Made by a program: the position numbers and the translations under genes. Of a stretch of DNA of 64,000 nucleotides, positions 37,721 through 45,010 are shown one piece after another (position 1 is the first letter of the stretch; each line of letters starts with the position of its first letter). The notes under the pieces were generated by a model that saw only the letters and a program-made list of their open reading frames with translations, was not told the DNA's origin and ran no database searches. Source of the stretch: Nannocystis sp. (GTDB taxonomy: Bacteria > Myxococcota_A > Polyangia > Nannocystales > Nannocystaceae); assembly GCA_016712315.1 (NCBI GenBank), contig JADJRG010000022.1:620001-684000 (forward strand), read 5' to 3'.

Positions 37721-38923
37721 ATGGCGCTTGAGCTCCAGCCCGGCGATGTCTACGCGGGCACCATCAAGATCGTCCGGATCCTCGGGGCGGGCGCATTTGC
37801 CACCGTCTACCAGGTCGAGGTCAAGGGCTACGATCGCCCGCTCGCCCTCAAGCTGACCAAAGAGCCGGTCTCTTCGGGCGATCAAGCCACCCGGGCCCTG
37901 CGTGAGATCACCATCCTCCGCGGCCTCACCAACCCTCACGTCGTCCGCACCTTCGACTGCGGCCTCCGCCCGGACGGCCACGTCTACATGCTCATGGACT
38001 ACCTCGAGGGCATGCCGCTCAACGCGTGGCACAACTTCGACCGCCCCCTGCACCCCGCGCAGGCCGTCACCATCGTCCATCAGTCCTGCTTGGGCCTCGC
38101 CGAGCCGCACGCCAAGGGCATCGTCCACCGCGACGTCAAGCCTGAGAACATCTTTATTCAGGACACCGGCCACATCAAGGTCCTCGACTTCGGCCTCGCT
38201 CGCTCCTGGGACGGATCGCCGGTCGTCGGCGTCAACGCCACGCAGGTGCACATGGTCGTAGGGACACCTCACTACAGCCAGCCGGAGCAGCTCAAGACCC
38301 GCGTGCTCACCCCCGCCAGCGACGTCTACAGCCTCGGCACCATCCTCTACGAGCTGCTCTCCGCCCACTCCCCCTTCCACGGCGACCGCGCCCTCAACGA
38401 CGTCCGCCGCGACTACCGCGAAAAGCCCCTGCGTTGGCTCAAGGCCCACTCGGAGCTGCCCATCGTCCCGCTGCGTCAGCACCGGAGCTGCCGCGATCTG
38501 CCCGCCCCGCTCGTCGACGGCGTGCACGCCGCCCTCGACAAAGATCCTGGCGCGCGCCCGCAGGACGCCGGCGCCTTCGCCAACATCCTCGGCCAAGTGC
38601 TCCACCGCGACTTCGGGATCCCGATCGCCGCCAACCTCGAGGTCCGCCACCCCAGCGGCCGCACCGAGGGTCGCCTCTTCCTCCCCGGCTCGTATCGGAT
38701 CGGCAGCGGCGACAAGTGCGAGATCAACCTCCCGGATCCCGAGCAAGTGCGCCGCGTGCACGCCGTCATCGAGTGGAGCGGGATCCCCACCCAGCCCCAC
38801 CTCCGGCCGATCCTCGGCGACGGCTCCGTCACCGTCCGAGGCAAGTCGATCCGCAAGGCCACCGCCCTCGGCCCGGAGGACTGGTTCACCGTCGGCCCCT
38901 ACCGCCTCTCGATCGCCCAGTGA
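37721..38923 (+). CDS. Ser/Thr protein kinase with C-terminal degenerate FHA domain
   Basis: 400 residues from the ATG at 37721. The kinase domain (about 14-295) has GAGAFATV, the ATP-binding Lys about 44, VHRDVKPEN (Asp about 138), DFGLA (about 156) and GTPHYSQPEQ, so it should be active. Residues about 310-400 look like an FHA domain: SYRIGSGDKCEINLPDPEQ then VRRVHAVIEW. The Arg of the IGR motif is replaced by Ser, and the Ser of S-R-x-H is replaced by Arg, so phosphothreonine binding is doubtful. No membrane helix: a cytoplasmic kinase. Its target is unknown. Confidence 0.92.
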   Translation: MALELQPGDVYAGTIKIVRILGAGAFATVYQVEVKGYDRPLALKLTKEPVSSGDQATRALREITILRGLTNPHVVRTFDCGLRPDGHVYMLMDYLEGMPLNAWHNFDRPLHPAQAVTIVHQSCLGLAEPHAKGIVHRDVKPENIFIQDTGHIKVLDFGLARSWDGSPVVGVNATQVHMVVGTPHYSQPEQLKTRVLTPASDVYSLGTILYELLSAHSPFHGDRALNDVRRDYREKPLRWLKAHSELPIVPLRQHRSCRDLPAPLVDGVHAALDKDPGARPQDAGAFANILGQVLHRDFGIPIAANLEVRHPSGRTEGRLFLPGSYRIGSGDKCEINLPDPEQVRRVHAVIEWSGIPTQPHLRPILGDGSVTVRGKSIRKATALGPEDWFTVGPYRLSIAQ

Positions 38924-38935
38924 TCGCGCGCCGCG

Positions 38936-39832
38936 TCAGAACGCCCCGATCACCCGCACCATCGACGTCGCCCCGTCGCTCGACGCGCTCAGTCGTGTGT
39001 TCCGCAGCGCCCGGATCGGCGTCTTGTTCACCCGATGCGCAGCTGGGATCGCCAGCCCGATCGCCGTCCCCGCGATCGCCCCCACCACCACATCGCTCCA
39101 AAAGTGTTTGCCCGCCGCCACGCGCAGCGCCCCGGTCGTGCCCGCGTACGCGTAGCCCAGCAGCCACACCGGCGCGACCCACGGCGAGCGCGGGTGCCGC
39201 GCCGTGAACAGGTAGCTATACGCCGTCGCCATCGCGAACGCCGTCGACGTATGACCTGAATAAAAGGACAGGCGCGCGTCGCCCTCCGTCGGATCCCGAT
39301 CCGATCCGTTCAAGCCGTAGGAGTACGGACGAGGCCGCCCGATCGCGAACTTCACCGCCGAGGTCAGCGCCGCGTTCACCGTCGCCGTCTCGATCAGCAC
39401 GACCGCGTCTTCGCCCCACCCCTTGAGGCTGCGGCGGTTGCCCAGCACGTCGCCGAGATCCGCGACGATCGGGATGACCAGCGACGAATACAAAAAAACA
39501 TCCGAAGCGGGCGCCGCCCCGCGCACGTTGTTGTCCAGCACCCGCCGATCGAGCGGCCCCAGCCGCCGCGGATCGCACTGTAGGCAGCCCGCCCACGTCA
39601 TCTGATCGCCGATCACCTCGCTCGCGAGGTAGATCGATCCTGTCAGCGCGATGATCGGCAGATCCACCACCAGCTCCACGTCGAACGGCTCCTCCACCGC
39701 CTTCGCGTCGCTGGGAGCCGGCGCCGCAGCGCTCGCCCCTACGACCGGTGAAGGCGGCCCCTCCACCGCCTCGCCGACCACCTCACCGCCCGGAGCGCTC
39801 ACCAACGCAGCCAACACAAACAACGCACTCAT
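38936..39832 (-). CDS. PAP2 superfamily phosphatase (membrane-associated)
   Basis: 298 residues. The acid phosphatase signature is complete: KFAIGRPRP, then FYSGHTS (usually PSGH) and LRVAAGKHFWSD with the catalytic His. Hydrophobic segments at the start and around the motifs indicate an integral envelope protein with the active site facing the periplasm. Such enzymes dephosphorylate lipid phosphates such as undecaprenyl or phosphatidylglycerol phosphates. The ATG overlaps the stop of the ABC-F gene (ATGA), so the two are co-translated. The Pro of PSGH is changed to Tyr, a tolerated variant. Confidence 0.88.
   Translation of the reverse strand: MSALFVLAALVSAPGGEVVGEAVEGPPSPVVGASAAAPAPSDAKAVEEPFDVELVVDLPIIALTGSIYLASEVIGDQMTWAGCLQCDPRRLGPLDRRVLDNNVRGAAPASDVFLYSSLVIPIVADLGDVLGNRRSLKGWGEDAVVLIETATVNAALTSAVKFAIGRPRPYSYGLNGSDRDPTEGDARLSFYSGHTSTAFAMATAYSYLFTARHPRSPWVAPVWLLGYAYAGTTGALRVAAGKHFWSDVVVGAIAGTAIGLAIPAAHRVNKTPIRALRNTRLSASSDGATSMVRVIGAF
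39256..39271. repeat. Copy of the dispersed 16-bp palindromic motif (in PAP2 gene)
   Basis: CTGAATAAAAGGACAG. On the coding strand it reads CTGTCCTTTTATTCAGGT and encodes the active-site segment LSFYSG with TTT, TAT, TCA and GGT codons, an AT-rich island in this GC-rich gene. Confidence 0.45.
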
Positions 39833-41757
39833 CGCGCCTCCTCTCGCATCGCCTCCAGCAGCTCCCAGCGGCTCAGCAGCGCCGCCTCACGCGCCCGCGC
39901 CGCCTCCAGCGCGCGGTTCAGCTCGCTCACGACGACGCCGCCCGCCGCGTACGTCTCCGGCGCCGCCAACTGCGCGCACAGCTTCGACACCGCCCGCTCC
40001 GCCGCCTCGATCTCCGCGGGCAGGCGCTCGAGCTCGCGGTTCTCCGCGAACGAGAGCCCCTTCGTGCGGCTCTTCGCCGCTGGCGCCGCCGCAGGCGCCG
40101 TCGCGGCGGTCGCCCGCGCAGGCGCGTTTTCGCGCACCTTCGCCGCCGCGGCTTGCGTGGAGAGCGCCAAGTACGTCGAGTAGTTCCCCTGATAAAGGAT
40201 CACCTGCCCCTCCCCTTCAAAGGTCAGGATCGACGTCGCCACCCGGTCGAGGAAGTAGCGATCGTGCGTCACCACCGCGACCGTCCCGGCGAAGCCCGCC
40301 AGCATGCCCTCGACCGCCGCCATCGTCGTGATGTCGAGATCGTTGGTCGGCTCATCGAGCACCAGCAGCGTCGCCGGGGCTTGCAGCAGCCGCGCCAACG
40401 CCACCCGCGCCCGCTCACCCCCGGACAGCACCCCTACCCTCTGCAGCGACGCCTCGCGGTCGAAGTTGAAGCGCTCGAGGTACTGGTACACGTCGATGCT
40501 CTCGCCGCCGACGGTCACGCTGCGGCGATCGCCCGCCACCGCCTCCAACAGCGTCGCCCTGTCATCCAGGCCGGAGCGCTCTTGATCCAGGTACAGCACC
40601 TTCTGCCCGCGGCCGAGCACCACCTCACCGCGCGCCGGCGCCTTCTCGCCGAGCAGCGCCCGCAGCAGCGTCGTCTTGCCGCAGCCGTTCGGGCCGATGA
40701 TCCCCAGTCGATCCCCCTCACGCAGCGCCAGCGTCAACCCGCGGACCAGCGCCCGCTCGCCGACCTCCAGCGTGATCGCCCGCGCCTCCACCGCGATCTT
40801 GCCGCCGCTCGCCCCCTCGAGCCGCAGGTCCAGCGCCCGATCCACCGGCGGCGGTCCCTGCTGGATCGTCGACTCTGCCCGCTGGATCCGCGCCTTCTGT
40901 TTGGTAGAGCGCGCCTTCGGCTGGCGGCGCAGCCACTCGAGCTCTTGCCGGAGGAAGTTCTGCCGGTTCGCCTCGGTGCGCGCCTGCAGGGCCAAGCGCT
41001 CCGACTTCGCCGACAGGTACGCCTCGAAGCCGCCGTCGTAGCTGTACACCTCGCCGCGATCGAGCTCGAGCGTGCGCTCCGCGAGGCGGTCGAGGATGTA
41101 GCGATCGTGCGTGATCAGCAGCAGCGCGCCGCCGTGCCGATCGAGCAGGTAGCGCTCCAACCACTCGATCGTCGCGATGTCGAGGTGGTTCGTCGGCTCG
41201 TCGAGGATCGCCAGATCGGGCCGCGCCACCAGGATCCTCGCCAAGTCGACCCGCCGCCGCTCACCGCCGCTGAGCTGATCGACCAGCGCGAACGGATCCG
41301 CGATCCCGAGCTGATGCAGCAGCGCGTCCGCCTCGTGCTCACGATCCCACCCGCCCAGCTCCTCGATCAACGCCCCCGCCGCCCCCTGCTCGCTCAGCAG
41401 CGCCGCCCGCGCGTCCTCATCGTGCACGCTCCCCAGCGCCTCGCTCACGCGGAGGTGTGTCGCGTGCGCCTGGGACCAGCGCCCCAGCCCGCCCAGCACC
41501 GCCTCGCGCGCCCGCACCCCCGGGGCGAAGCGCGGCACCTGCGACAGGATCGCCACGTCCGCGCCGCGCCGCTGGATGACCTCTCCGTGGTCTGGCAGCT
41601 CATCACCCGCGAGGATCCGCGCGAGCGTCGACTTGCCCGAGCCGTTGGATCCGACCAACCCGACCCGCTCCCCGCTGCGGATCGTCACGGAGACGTCGCG
41701 GAGGATCTGGCGGGTGCCATAGCTCTTGCTCAGGTTTCGGGCGGTAACGAGGGGCAC
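39829..41757 (-). CDS. ABC-F family ATPase (Uup-like)
   Basis: 642 residues with two soluble ABC domains and no membrane helices. Domain 1: Walker A GSNGSGKST, signature LSGGERRRV, Walker B LAILDEPTNHLD. Domain 2: GPNGCGKTT, LSGGERARV, LLVLDEPTNDLD. The linker between them (about 240-300) is Arg/Gln-rich, as in ribosome-associated ABC-F proteins, and the C-terminus has a helical coiled coil (LPAEIEAAERAVSKLCAQLA) as in Uup. It likely acts on ribosomes or branched DNA intermediates. Whether it is Uup or another ABC-F cannot be settled here. The start is GTG, divergent from the RRM gene. Confidence 0.93.
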   Translation of the reverse strand: MPLVTARNLSKSYGTRQILRDVSVTIRSGERVGLVGSNGSGKSTLARILAGDELPDHGEVIQRRGADVAILSQVPRFAPGVRAREAVLGGLGRWSQAHATHLRVSEALGSVHDEDARAALLSEQGAAGALIEELGGWDREHEADALLHQLGIADPFALVDQLSGGERRRVDLARILVARPDLAILDEPTNHLDIATIEWLERYLLDRHGGALLLITHDRYILDRLAERTLELDRGEVYSYDGGFEAYLSAKSERLALQARTEANRQNFLRQELEWLRRQPKARSTKQKARIQRAESTIQQGPPPVDRALDLRLEGASGGKIAVEARAITLEVGERALVRGLTLALREGDRLGIIGPNGCGKTTLLRALLGEKAPARGEVVLGRGQKVLYLDQERSGLDDRATLLEAVAGDRRSVTVGGESIDVYQYLERFNFDREASLQRVGVLSGGERARVALARLLQAPATLLVLDEPTNDLDITTMAAVEGMLAGFAGTVAVVTHDRYFLDRVATSILTFEGEGQVILYQGNYSTYLALSTQAAAAKVRENAPARATAATAPAAAPAAKSRTKGLSFAENRELERLPAEIEAAERAVSKLCAQLAAPETYAAGGVVVSELNRALEAARAREAALLSRWELLEAMREEAR

Positions 41758-41810
41758 GCGGTCGACATCTTAGGCGAAAAGCTCGGCGTCGCACCGCGCG
41801 ACCGACCTGT

Positions 41811-41826
41811 CGGCTGTCGACAGCCG
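41811..41826. promoter_or_regulatory. Perfect 16-bp palindrome in the ABC-F/RRM divergent region
   Basis: CGGCTGTC-GACAGCCG reads identically on both strands. Its position between two divergent genes fits an operator, but no regulator is indicated. Confidence 0.3.
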
Positions 41827-41851
41827 CGTCGATCGCTGGTAATCCTGCCGC

Positions 41852-42022
41852 ATGGCACCCAAGAGGGCGCCGCGAACCGCCGCCGGCTCGACGGACAACC
41901 ACAGCGATCGCTCGGAGATCGCAGTCATCGCGGAAACAGCGTCGGGCGGCCGCCCGACACGGAGCAGCACCACATCCGTGCACTCGAACGGACCGCTGCG
42001 TATGGTGAAGAGGACAACGTGA
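41852..42022 (+). CDS. Possible 56-codon upstream ORF coupled to the RRM gene
   Basis: ATG at 41852 to TGA at 42020-42022. The stop overlaps the GTG start of the RRM gene as GTGA, the same coupling used by other operons here. The peptide is basic, Ser/Thr/Arg-rich and has no recognisable domain or ribosome-binding site. An 18-bp perfect palindrome lies inside it. It may be a real leader ORF controlling translation of the RNA-binding protein, or chance. Confidence 0.3.
   Translation: MAPKRAPRTAAGSTDNHSDRSEIAVIAETASGGRPTRSSTTSVHSNGPLRMVKRTT
41941..41958. promoter_or_regulatory. Perfect 18-bp palindrome upstream of the RRM gene
   Basis: GTCGGGCGG-CCGCCCGAC, 60 bases before the GTG start. As RNA it would form a stable hairpin in the leader, as DNA an operator-like site. 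It could serve autoregulation by the RNA-binding protein; this is inference. Confidence 0.35.
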
Positions 42023-42711
42023 AAATTTTTGTAGGAGGACTCGCATGGTCGACCACGGACGCCTCACTGCGGGCGGCGTTCGAGCAATTTGGGCCGGTCT
42101 CCGAGGCGATCGTCATCAAGGACAAAGAGACCGCGCGCAGCCGCGGCTTCGGCTTCGTCAGCTTCGCCTCCCGTGAGCACGGCCAAGTCGCGCTCGAGAA
42201 GATGAACGGCGGCGTCGTCGACGGCCGCACAGTCCGCTGCGATGAAGCGGTCGATCGCCCGCGCGGCCCGGCGCCAGGCTACGATCGTGGCCCACGCCCG
42301 CCGATGGGCGGCCCGGGACCAGGTCCCGATCGTGGCCCGCCTCGCCGCTTCGACGAAGGCGGCGGCCCTCCGCGCCCCCAACAAGGCTTCGATCGTGGGC
42401 CACCTCGGCCGCAACCAGGCGGCTTCGATCGCGGCCCGCCCCGCCCGCAGCCGGGCTTTGATCGTGGACCGCCCCCTGGAGGGCGCTTCGAGGGCACCCC
42501 AGCGCCCGCGCCGGCCCCACGCCCAGGCGACGACGAGCGCCGCCGCAACCTCGAAGAAGATCGCCGCCGCAAGAAGGGCAAGGCGCCGCGGCGCAACGAA
42601 CGAGAGGGAGCGCCCGTCGAAGATCGCGGCTCTGCCGCCGCCCGCGGCCCGAAGAAGGGGCGCCGCCAGGAGCTCTTTTACAACGACGACGACGGCTTCG
42701 GCGAAGAGTGA
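42019..42711 (+). CDS. RRM-type RNA-binding protein with Arg/Gly/Pro-rich tail
   Basis: 230 residues from a GTG with AGAGG 7 bases before it. Residues 1-75 are one RNA recognition motif, with RNP2 KIFVGGL at the very start and RNP1 RGFGFVSF. This resembles the small Rbp proteins of cyanobacteria and proteobacteria, often cold-induced. The tail holds imperfect repeats of the type GFDRGPPRPQP (about 95-165), then a highly basic region (ERRRNLEEDRRRKKGKAPRR) and an acidic end (NDDDGFGEE). The low-complexity RG-rich tail suggests extra RNA contacts. An overlapping upstream ORF and two palindromes sit in front of it. Confidence 0.9.
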   Translation: MKIFVGGLAWSTTDASLRAAFEQFGPVSEAIVIKDKETARSRGFGFVSFASREHGQVALEKMNGGVVDGRTVRCDEAVDRPRGPAPGYDRGPRPPMGGPGPGPDRGPPRRFDEGGGPPRPQQGFDRGPPRPQPGGFDRGPPRPQPGFDRGPPPGGRFEGTPAPAPAPRPGDDERRRNLEEDRRRKKGKAPRRNEREGAPVEDRGSAAARGPKKGRRQELFYNDDDGFGEE

Positions 42712-42721
42712 GCCGCGCAGG

Positions 42722-43111
42722 GTGAGCCGCGGGTCCCTCGCTACGCCGCCTGTCTTTGCGGCCATCTTCATCCTCTACCTCGCCTGTCAGCGCCCCCCTG
42801 AGGTTGATCCTGAGCCCGTCGCTAGTGAGATCTGGGACGGGCGCTGCGCCAATTGCCACGGCCCCGAGGGGCGCGGGGACGGCCCCACCGGCGCTGCTCT
42901 CGTCGCCGCGCCGCGCTCCTTCCACGATCCTTCGTGGCAGGCCGCCACCACCGACGCCCAGATCCGCCTCGCGATCCTTTATGGAGGCGCCGCAGCCGGC
43001 TACAGCGACGCTATGCCGCCCAACCCCGACCTCCGCGAGCGCCCCCGGGTCGTCGAGGCCTTGATCAAGAAGATCCGCGGCTACAGGCCCGCGCCTACAC
43101 CGACTCGCTGA
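42722..43111 (+). CDS. Lipoprotein cytochrome c
   Basis: 129 residues from the GTG at 42722. The signal ends FILYLAC, a lipobox, then RPPEVDPEP. One haem-binding motif, CANCHG (CxxCH), and the axial Met in DAMPPNPDL define a small monohaem class I cytochrome c, probably lipid-anchored and facing the periplasm. It follows the RRM gene by 10 bases but is functionally unrelated. The last 17 bases overlap the 3' end of the convergent accA gene. Its electron partners are not in the window. Confidence 0.85.
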   Translation: MSRGSLATPPVFAAIFILYLACQRPPEVDPEPVASEIWDGRCANCHGPEGRGDGPTGAALVAAPRSFHDPSWQAATTDAQIRLAILYGGAAAGYSDAMPPNPDLRERPRVVEALIKKIRGYRPAPTPTR

Positions 43112-44060
43112 CCACCTCGAGGTGGCCCATCCGCCGGTACTTGCCATACCGCTGCGCCAGCCGCTCCTCCACCGTCAGCGCCCGCAGCGCCGCGAAGTGA
43201 CGGCGCAGCGACTCTTGGATCGCCGCCGCCGTCACCGTCAGCCCGCGATGCGCCCCGCCCACCGCTTCGGGGATGATCTCATCGCAGATCCCGAGCTGGC
43301 TGAGATCATGCGCGGTCATCCGGAGCTGCTCCGCCGCGGTCCGCTCCGCCTCGGCGTCCTTCCACAAGATCGACGCGCAGCCTCGCGGTGAGATCACCGA
43401 GTACACCGCGTGCTCGAGCATCAGGATCCGATCCGTCACCCCGATCGCCAGCGCCCCGCCCGATCCTCCCTCGCCGATCACCAACGAGATCGTCGGCACG
43501 CGCAGCCGCATCATCAGCTCGAGCGACGTCGCGATCGCCTCCGACTGCCCCCGCTCCTCCGCCCCGATCCCCGGGTACGCGCCCGTCGTGTCGATCAGGC
43601 ACAGCACCGGCAGCCCGAAGCGATCCGCGAGCTCCATCAGCCGCTGCGCCTTGCGGTAGCCCTCGGGCCGAGCCATGCCGAAGTTGCGGTACAAATTCTC
43701 CTTGGTGTTGCGCCCCTTCTGGTGCCCGAGCGCGACGATCGGCTGGCCTTCAAAGCGCGCCAGCCCGCCGACGATCGCCGGGTCATCGGCGAAGCGACGG
43801 TCTCCTCGCAGCTCCGTGAACTCGGTCAGCAGCTCGCCGAAGTAGTCCAGCGTATACGGCCGATCGGGGTGCTTCGCGAGCTGGCACAGCTCCCACGGCG
43901 AGAGCGAGGCGAAGCGCTCGCGCTGGATCTGCGCCGCTTGCCGCTCGAGGCGGGTGATCTCGAGCGACATCTCCGGCGTCGCGGAGACCCGCTTCAGCTC
44001 TTGGATCTGGCGCTCGAGCTCGACGATAGGCCGCTCGAATTCAAGGATCTTGACCGTCAC
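43095..44060 (-). CDS. accA: Acetyl-CoA carboxylase carboxyltransferase subunit alpha
   Basis: 321 residues from the GTG at 44060, which overlaps the miaA stop as GTGA; a start at 44105 is possible but less likely. It transfers CO2 from carboxybiotin to acetyl-CoA, together with AccD, to make malonyl-CoA for fatty acid synthesis. Typical features: an N-terminal coiled coil (FERPIVELERQIQELKRV), LAKHPDRPYTLDYF, VALGHQKGRNTKENLYRNFG, IGEGGSGGALAIG and ISPRGCASILWKD. Length matches the E. coli protein (319). It is the last gene of mutL-miaA-accA; accD is elsewhere. Confidence 0.96.
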   Translation of the reverse strand: MTVKILEFERPIVELERQIQELKRVSATPEMSLEITRLERQAAQIQRERFASLSPWELCQLAKHPDRPYTLDYFGELLTEFTELRGDRRFADDPAIVGGLARFEGQPIVALGHQKGRNTKENLYRNFGMARPEGYRKAQRLMELADRFGLPVLCLIDTTGAYPGIGAEERGQSEAIATSLELMMRLRVPTISLVIGEGGSGGALAIGVTDRILMLEHAVYSVISPRGCASILWKDAEAERTAAEQLRMTAHDLSQLGICDEIIPEAVGGAHRGLTVTAAAIQESLRRHFAALRALTVEERLAQRYGKYRRMGHLEVVSESV

Positions 44061-45010
44061 GATGGCTCTCCGGCGAGGAAGCGCTCGAGCGCCGGCCACG
44101 GGCAAGCGGCAGGCGCCCGCAGATCGAAGCGAAGCTGCGCCGCGACCTGGTTCTTGAAGTACGTGCGTTGCCGCCGCGCGTAGTGGCGGGTCTCGAGCTT
44201 GATCGAGCGGATCGCCTCGTCCAAGCCAAATTGCCCCTCCAGGTGCCCGAGGAGCTGGTGATATCCGAGGCTACGCATCGCCTTGTGGCGCGCATCATAG
44301 CCGGCCGCGCGCAGCCCCTCTACCTCCGCGAGCCAGCCCGCGCGCAGCATCTCCTCACAGCGGCGGTCGATCGCCGAGTCCACCTGTGGCGCGCCGGGAT
44401 CGAGCACGATCATCGCCAGCGCCAGCCGCGGCGTCGGCGGATCACGGCGCCGTAGCGCGCTCACCGGCTCGCCGTGGCGCTCGCACAGCCACAGCGCCCG
44501 CAGCGCGCGCACCACGTTGCGCGGGTGGATCGTCTCCGCCGTCGCCGCGTCGATCGCCGTCAGCGCCGCGTGGATCGCCCCCGCCGCCGCCGCCTCGCGC
44601 CCCATCCACAGCGCCTCAAACGCCGCCCGCGCCGCCATGTCCTCGCTCTCAGGATCCGCCGCCTCGCCGCCGCTGTAGCGCCACGCCGCCGCCCGCAGGT
44701 AGAGCCCGGTCCCGCCGACGAACACCGCCGGCCCGCCCGCCAGCGCCGCATGAGCCGCCCGCGCGTAGTCTCCCGCGCTGAAATTTTCGTCCGGTCGGGC
44801 CAGATCGAGCAGCCGATGGCGCGCCCGCGCCTGCTCCTCCGGCCCCGGCTTCGACGAGCCGATATCCAGCCCGCGGTACACCTGCACCGAATCACAGCAC
44901 AGGATCTCGAGCCCGAAGCGCGCCGCGATCTCCAGCCCCAGCGCGGACTTCCCCCCCGCCGTCGGCCCGACCACCGCGATCGCCCGCGGCAGCGCGCTCT
45001 CGCTCAACAC
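44057..45010 (-). CDS. miaA: tRNA dimethylallyltransferase
   Basis: 317 residues. It adds a dimethylallyl group to A37 of tRNAs reading UNN codons. The P-loop GPTAGGKSALG, the DSVQVYRGLDIGSSKP segment (usually SMQVYRGMDIGTAKP), FVGGTGLYLRAA and the C-terminal TRHYARRQRTYFKNQ are characteristic. It starts with GTG at 45010 inside the mutL 3' end (7-base overlap) and its stop overlaps accA, so translation of the three genes is coupled. mutL-miaA adjacency is also found in E. coli. Confidence 0.96.
   Translation of the reverse strand: MLSESALPRAIAVVGPTAGGKSALGLEIAARFGLEILCCDSVQVYRGLDIGSSKPGPEEQARARHRLLDLARPDENFSAGDYARAAHAALAGGPAVFVGGTGLYLRAAAWRYSGGEAADPESEDMAARAAFEALWMGREAAAAGAIHAALTAIDAATAETIHPRNVVRALRALWLCERHGEPVSALRRRDPPTPRLALAMIVLDPGAPQVDSAIDRRCEEMLRAGWLAEVEGLRAAGYDARHKAMRSLGYHQLLGHLEGQFGLDEAIRSIKLETRHYARRQRTYFKNQVAAQLRFDLRAPAACPWPALERFLAGEPS

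Noticed and set aside
40190..40215. Further copy of the dispersed motif in the ABC-F gene
   Set aside because: Spacing is wrong, and the similarity is explained by the encoded LTFEG sequence.
39748..42018. Upstream part of a long frame leading into the RRM gene
   Set aside because: It is the antisense of the ABC-F gene; RNP2 starts right at the GTG at 42019.
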